From Ophthalmolycus amberensis (Eukaryota > Chordata > Actinopteri > Perciformes > Zoarcidae), in assembly GCA_024529925.1 (NCBI GenBank), contig JAFEUB010001198.1, positions 698,501 to 762,500 of the forward strand: a stretch of 64,000 bases of DNA, in the 5' to 3' direction. Under the pieces are notes generated by a model, which made no database searches, was not told the origin of the DNA, and saw nothing but the letters and a program-made list of their open reading frames with translations. The translations under genes were made by a program, and so were the position numbers. Shown in pieces: positions 60,125 through 64,000 of this stretch. How positions within the stretch are numbered: position 1 is the stretch's first letter; every line of letters starts with the position of its first letter.

Positions 60125-61545
60125 CACCTCCCTTCCACTTTCAGATACTTCACATCCTGCCTTGTGTGCTTCCCACCTGTGTGATTGTCTACCCCACCCC
60201 TGATTGGTTTCACCTGTGCCTGATTTTTGTCACCTCCCCTTACGTTTTTTTCAGATCTCTGCCTGTTATTCCTGCTTGATCCTCACTCCACATCTGCCGT
60301 TCCAGTTTAGAGCCCTGGTTCCGAGTTGGGCCCTGGTGCTACTCCCGCTCCGTCACCAATTCAAGTTCCAGCCTCGGTGCCCACAGTCTTTTCTCCGGGC
60401 CCCGTTCCTAATCCCTCTATGCCGAAACGGTTCTCCAGAGCATCTGGGAGTTGCTTGTTTTATTTCTAGTACAGTCTAGACGCCAGATACTCTCCGGTTT
60501 TCGCTGCCTTTTTTCATAGAGACCTTTAGTTAGATCTCTGATTACACAGCTCCCGGTCAGGAGGCAGCCGTAGCTCTCATCGGACTGCGACAAGGGAGAT
60601 GGCGAGTCGCAAATTAAGCCATTGAGACCTTCCCTCGCACCTTGGGTCCTTCATTGCTCTTGCCATTGAAATTGACATCCGCTTGCTGGAAAGAGAAAAG
60701 GAGAGAGCCGGAGTGGGTGCTGGTGAGGCAAACCATTTCTTCCACCTACTCCTCTTGTCCTCCCACTCCTGTTCGACTCATCACTACCTCATACCATGGC
60801 TTTGGTGGATTCCGGGGCTGACTAGAGTTTTATGGATTGGGGTTTGGCAAAGACACTTGCCCAAGCTGCTGGGGGCTAACAGTCTGGATGGGCGGTTACT
60901 GTGAAATATCACCCATCGCACTCAACCCATCAGTCTCATCACTGCAAAACATCACACGGAAGTCCTGAGTTTTCACCTCTTCTCCTCATCCGCTTATTCT
61001 CGGAGTCCCCAGATCATCCTGGACTTCTCTGGTGTTCCACCCTGCTACTTCGACATTAGGGAAGTGTTCAGCAAGGCCCACCTCGGCGCCATGATTGTGC
61101 CATCAACCTTCTTCCTGGACTTCTCCACCTAGAAGACGTCTTTACTTCCTATCAGCTCCAGAAAGATGCTATGCAGAAATATATTGATTCCTCACATGTT
61201 GCTGCTATCATTCGCCCTTCCACTTCTCAAATGGGGCCTTTTCTTCGTTGATAAGAAGGATAAGTCGCCCCTCCCTGCATCAACTACGAGGCCTGAATGA
61301 CATCACTATAAAAAACAGGTACCCTCTCCCTCTTATTTCATCCGCACTTTGAATTATTGCAAGATGCTATGATCTTTCCCAAGTTATACTTAGGAAATGC
61401 ACATCACTTGGTAAGGATAAGGGAGGGGGACGAATGGAAGACCCCTTTAACACACATTATCTTGCTATGCCCTTTGGTCTCACTACGCCCCATGTGTTTC
61501 AGGCTCTGGTAAACATGACATGCTGCATCAGTCAGTCTTTGTGTA
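60125..61545 (+). mobile_element. Ty3/Gypsy retrotransposon remnant, 5' part (LTR/leader, protease, RT)
   Basis: A leader of the gattggtttcacctgtgcct type comes first. The aspartic-protease motif ALVDSGAD follows at 60799-60822 and is followed at once by a stop. Then come DCAINLLPG and SHVAAIIRPSTSQMGPF (frame-broken), GLNDITIKNRYPLPLISS, HHLVRIREGDEWKTPFNT, and the RT box MPFGL at 61467-61481. The order matches fish Gypsy pol. Many stops and frame changes make it non-functional. It is antisense to slc18a2. Confidence 0.85.
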
Positions 61546-61779
61546 CCTTGTCAAGTAGAGTTGATATTCTATAAGAGCTGCCCTAAATAAAAGGGTGGAC
61601 TAAAAAGATTAGGCCAAAGAACACAGAGCTTATATGAGTAATTAAACTGAGAGCTTGTTTATTTTACAGTCCTGTATTGGGGCTTATCTCCCAGATCTAA
61701 CAACCTGGATGACCTCATCTTTCGCCATATGAGTAGACCCACGTTTAGCATGTTTGTCAAGTCCTGCAGCATCTCCTGC

Positions 61780-62062
61780 ATAACCAACGTGGTGGCTTGG
61801 CGTGGTTGGGCTCAGCTGCAGAGGGGACGGAGTGGTTCAGGGGCCGGTGCCGGTAAGAGGCGTAATCAGCCTCAGCTGTAATCAATCTCTGATTGTATCT
61901 GTCTCCTATAAAACACCAGTAGGGACGGAGGCGCGGGAGAGGACACAGGCTGGCCGAGCGTCACTGGGAGCGAGAGACAGCCCGACGAAATCGCCGACGG
62001 CTGGGCACTCGAACGCACGGCGGCAGAGCGCACGGCAGAGACCGGCATGAACTGTGGCAAAA
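61780..62062 (+). mobile_element. LTR-like promoter block inserted in the Gypsy remnant
   Basis: GC-rich sequence with a TATA box cctataaaac (~61907-61916) and downstream gagaggacacaggctgg. It interrupts Gypsy pol between RT (61545) and the KAEKCDFH stretch (62160). It looks like a retroelement LTR or leader, but I could not define its ends. Confidence 0.4.
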
Positions 62063-62069
62063 TCAAATA

Positions 62070-62585
62070 CTTTGAGTTACGCTATACGAGTGTGCTGGCG
62101 TCATTGTGCCTAGGAAACCCATGGTAACAGGAACGTGTTACACCAACTCTTTCTCAAAGCTGAGAAGTGTGATTTCCACGCCCCATCAGTGAGTTTAGTT
62201 CCATTGCTGCTCCTTTTCATCCTCTCACCTCATGTTCCAGTGGTCTTCCAAGACAGATCAGGCTTTTCGCAGGCTGAGGGAGAGTTTCATCTCTGCACAC
62301 ATCGAATCTGGGCTGTTCACTCTGTGTTTCGTAACATAAAAAGGTCCATTGTGTGCGCCTTCCTGCCCATGAGGCGCTCCCCTGCGAGATGGAACTATTA
62401 CGTGGGAAACAGGGGGCTGCTGGTGGTCAAGGTCTCATCAAAGGAGTGTCAACGCTGGCTGGAGGGAGCAGAGCAGCCCCTCTTAGTTTGGAGCAACCAT
62501 AAAAACTTGGAATACATCTGGTCAGTCAGGTAACTCAATGTATGCTGGGCCCTTTCTTTCACCGTTTCATCACAGGGTTACCACC
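62070..62585 (+). mobile_element. Gypsy remnant, RT end and RNase H
   Basis: It reads HQLFLKAEKCDFHAPSVS, then a shortened connection, then YYVGNRGLLVVKVSSKECQR and WLEGAEQPLLVWSNHKNLEY (RNase H). It is interrupted at 62594 by the hAT MITE and resumes at 63298. Confidence 0.8.
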
Positions 62586-62593
62586 CTCTAAAG

Positions 62594-63289
62594 CAGGGGT
62601 CTCAAACTCCCGGCCCGCGGGCCGAATCCGGCCCGCCACGTCATTTTATGTGGCCCGCGAATCCGCCAGCAAAAAAAAAAAGTAAAAAATTTTTTTTTTT
62701 AAAAGTTAGACTAATAATAATAAAATCTCCATAGTCGAAATTATGAGATAGAAAGTCGAAGTTATTAGATAGAAAGTCATAACTATGATAGAAAGTCATA
62801 ATTCTGAGATAGAAAGTCAAAATTATGAGATTGAAAGTCAAAAAGATGAGATTGAAAGTCATAATTATGAGATTGAAAGTCAAAATTATGAGATTGACAG
62901 TCAAAATTATGAGATTTGAAAGTCAAAATTATGTGATTGAAAGTCAAAATTATGAGATTGAAAGTCATAATTATGAGATTGAAAGTCAAAAAGATGAGAT
63001 TGACAGTCAAAATTATGAGATTGAAAGTCAAAATTATGAGATTGAAAGTCAAAATTATGAGATTGAAAGTCAAAATTATGAGATACTTAAACAGTTAGAA
63101 GCAGCTCTTTGGCTGGTTACTGTACATTTAACATGGAAATGTATTGTGAGTACATTGAAGACTACTTTAAACTGTGAATGCAGAGAGTTATTTAACAATA
63201 TGTTACGAGTAGTTACATTTACAACCGGCCCTTTGTGGGCGACCATGATGCTGATGTGGCCCGGAGTGAAAATGAGTTTGAGACCCCTG
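62594..63289. mobile_element. 696-bp non-autonomous hAT MITE with perfect ends and target duplication
   Basis: The inverted ends caggggtctcaaactc (62594-62609) and gagtttgagacccctg (63274-63289) are perfect 16-mers. The flanks CTCTAAAG (62586-62593) and CTCTGAAG (63290-63297) agree at 7 of 8 and fit the hAT 8-bp target pattern. Sub-terminal GGCCCGCGGGCC palindromes follow the left end. No transposase is encoded. Confidence 0.9.
62720..63083. repeat. ~21-bp tandem array inside the hAT MITE
   Basis: The unit is attatgagattgaaagtcaaa, with variants agatag, gacagt and aagatgag; about 17 units. The period is a multiple of three, so one plus frame reads NYEIESQ repeats by chance. Confidence 0.9.
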
Positions 63290-63297
63290 CTCTGAAG

Positions 63298-63492
63298 GTA
63301 ACACCTGCTATCCTTATGGTTGTGGACTGATTTTCATCCCGTAACCAAAGTTTCCTGCCGCCAAGGAGAGGGCGGAGGTTGTGTAGCTACATGGATTCCC
63401 AAGGGATCTGGTGTGGGACTGGGGTCCTCCGTTTTGTTTCCCTTGCCTACCAGCCTGGGCAGAAGGTTTGGCTGTTCGCTAGGAACCTTCCC
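63298..63492 (+). mobile_element. Gypsy remnant, C-terminal integrase region
   Basis: The frame containing YQPGQKVWLFARNLPL matches the conserved GQKVWLSxRDLPL stretch before the chromodomain-like end of fish Gypsy integrase. Most of the integrase is missing. Confidence 0.7.
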
Positions 63493-63601
63493 TTATGCTT
63501 ATGTGTTGCTAAGAAGACACCCCAGAAGATGGGTCACTCAGGTATAGTTCCATCATTGTTCAAAGTCAAAGTGAATTTTGTGAACCGTTACACCCCTAAT
63601 A
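63493..63601. mobile_element. Deleted copy of the hAT-like element of 7184-8182
   Basis: 63493-63570 repeats 7959-8036 almost exactly (cttatgtgttgctaagaaga ... gttcaaagtcaaag). It then jumps to the terminal block gaattttgtgaaccgttaca, cccctaataa, matching 8157-8186. About 120 bp of interior is absent. Confidence 0.8.
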
Positions 63602-64000
63602 ATAATAATAATACAATAATTCCTTTTTTTTTCTTTTCTCATACATTTCTTGCATTGTGTCAAACAATACACCACCTGGTTTGTATCAAATGTCACATAA
63701 GACATGGATTCAATTGAGCTGAACACTAAAGTTGCATACAGTAGTGTAGATACATCGTATACAGTAGGTTACAATTGACAATTTCTGAAGTAACCAGTAG
63801 GAGGGGATGACTTACGAGTCAGTGTATAATTCAGGAACAACAATAAACTAAGTCTAGTCCTATGTTCAAAACAAACCAGAAAGTCAGATTATTTCCAAGA
63901 TAAATGCAACTGGCTTTTCAAGCCATCTCAATTCAATGCAAATGGTTTCACTCTGTGATCCATCACGTTTCTTGTGACTTAATGACGTAAAAAGCGTAAA
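63602..64000. other. slc18a2 intron, no recognised feature
   Basis: AT-rich sequence without an exon or repeat that I can identify. The missing TM2 exon of slc18a2 is not here. Confidence 0.5.

Noticed and set aside
62825..63295. 156-codon frame with NYEIESQ repeats
   Set aside because: It lies wholly inside the hAT MITE and comes from its 21-bp array.
60000..63500. Endogenous retrovirus
   Set aside because: The protease, RT, RNase H and integrase text fits Ty3/Gypsy, and there is no sign of an envelope gene.
1..64000. A prokaryotic-type defence or biosynthetic gene cluster
   Set aside because: All confident coding sequence is spliced vertebrate exons or eukaryotic retroelements. Nothing is operon-like.

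Overview
This is vertebrate nuclear DNA, almost certainly from a ray-finned fish, probably a spiny-rayed teleost. The protein-coding sequence is split into short exons with GT-AG introns. It covers only about 6% of the window. The rest is intronic or intergenic DNA rich in microsatellites and teleost-type mobile-element remnants (L1/Tx1, L2-like and other LINEs, Ty3/Gypsy, hAT, tRNA-derived SINEs). There are no bacterial features: no operons, Shine-Dalgarno sites or CRISPR.

Two host genes face each other tail to tail. On the plus strand, three exons give the C-terminal two thirds of pdzd8, the ER membrane-contact-site lipid-transfer protein. They are a C2-like exon at 3730-3832, a PDZ exon at 27482-27644, and a large last exon at 27751-30111. 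The 5' exons with the transmembrane and SMP parts lie left of the window. On the minus strand, 13 consecutive exons between 57116 and 41359 give residues ~155 to the stop of slc18a2 (VMAT2, the vesicular monoamine transporter), in human numbering. All 12 junctions keep frame. The N-terminal exons lie beyond 64000. The same convergent neighbourhood is known in human 10q25-q26.

Layout: 1-3729 is the upstream pdzd8 intron. 3833-27481 is a 23.6-kb pdzd8 intron holding a MITE, hAT remnants, a CpG-rich LTR-like block (17.0-18.9 kb), a 5'-truncated L1 (21.25-23.0 kb) and SINEs. 30112 to about 32.9 kb is the likely pdzd8 3' UTR. 33-41.3 kb is intergenic, with a dead LINE and an 18-bp minisatellite. 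41.36-57.1 kb is slc18a2, including a 1.4-kb 19-bp minisatellite 80 bp from a splice acceptor. 57.1-64 kb is a further slc18a2 intron full of nested elements: an L2-like LINE, another RT fragment, and a Gypsy remnant broken by an LTR-like block and a complete 696-bp hAT MITE.

The points most worth a second look are: a +1 frame break in the last pdzd8 exon that could be either a 1-nt indel or a 61-nt intron; the slc18a2 minisatellite, where nearly every unit carries an ACGTG core; the hAT MITE with perfect 16-bp inverted ends and its own 21-bp tandem array; a ~1.6-kb element with long inverted repeats; and the CpG-rich intronic block. I did not find a new multi-gene system. The novelty here is structural and regulatory.
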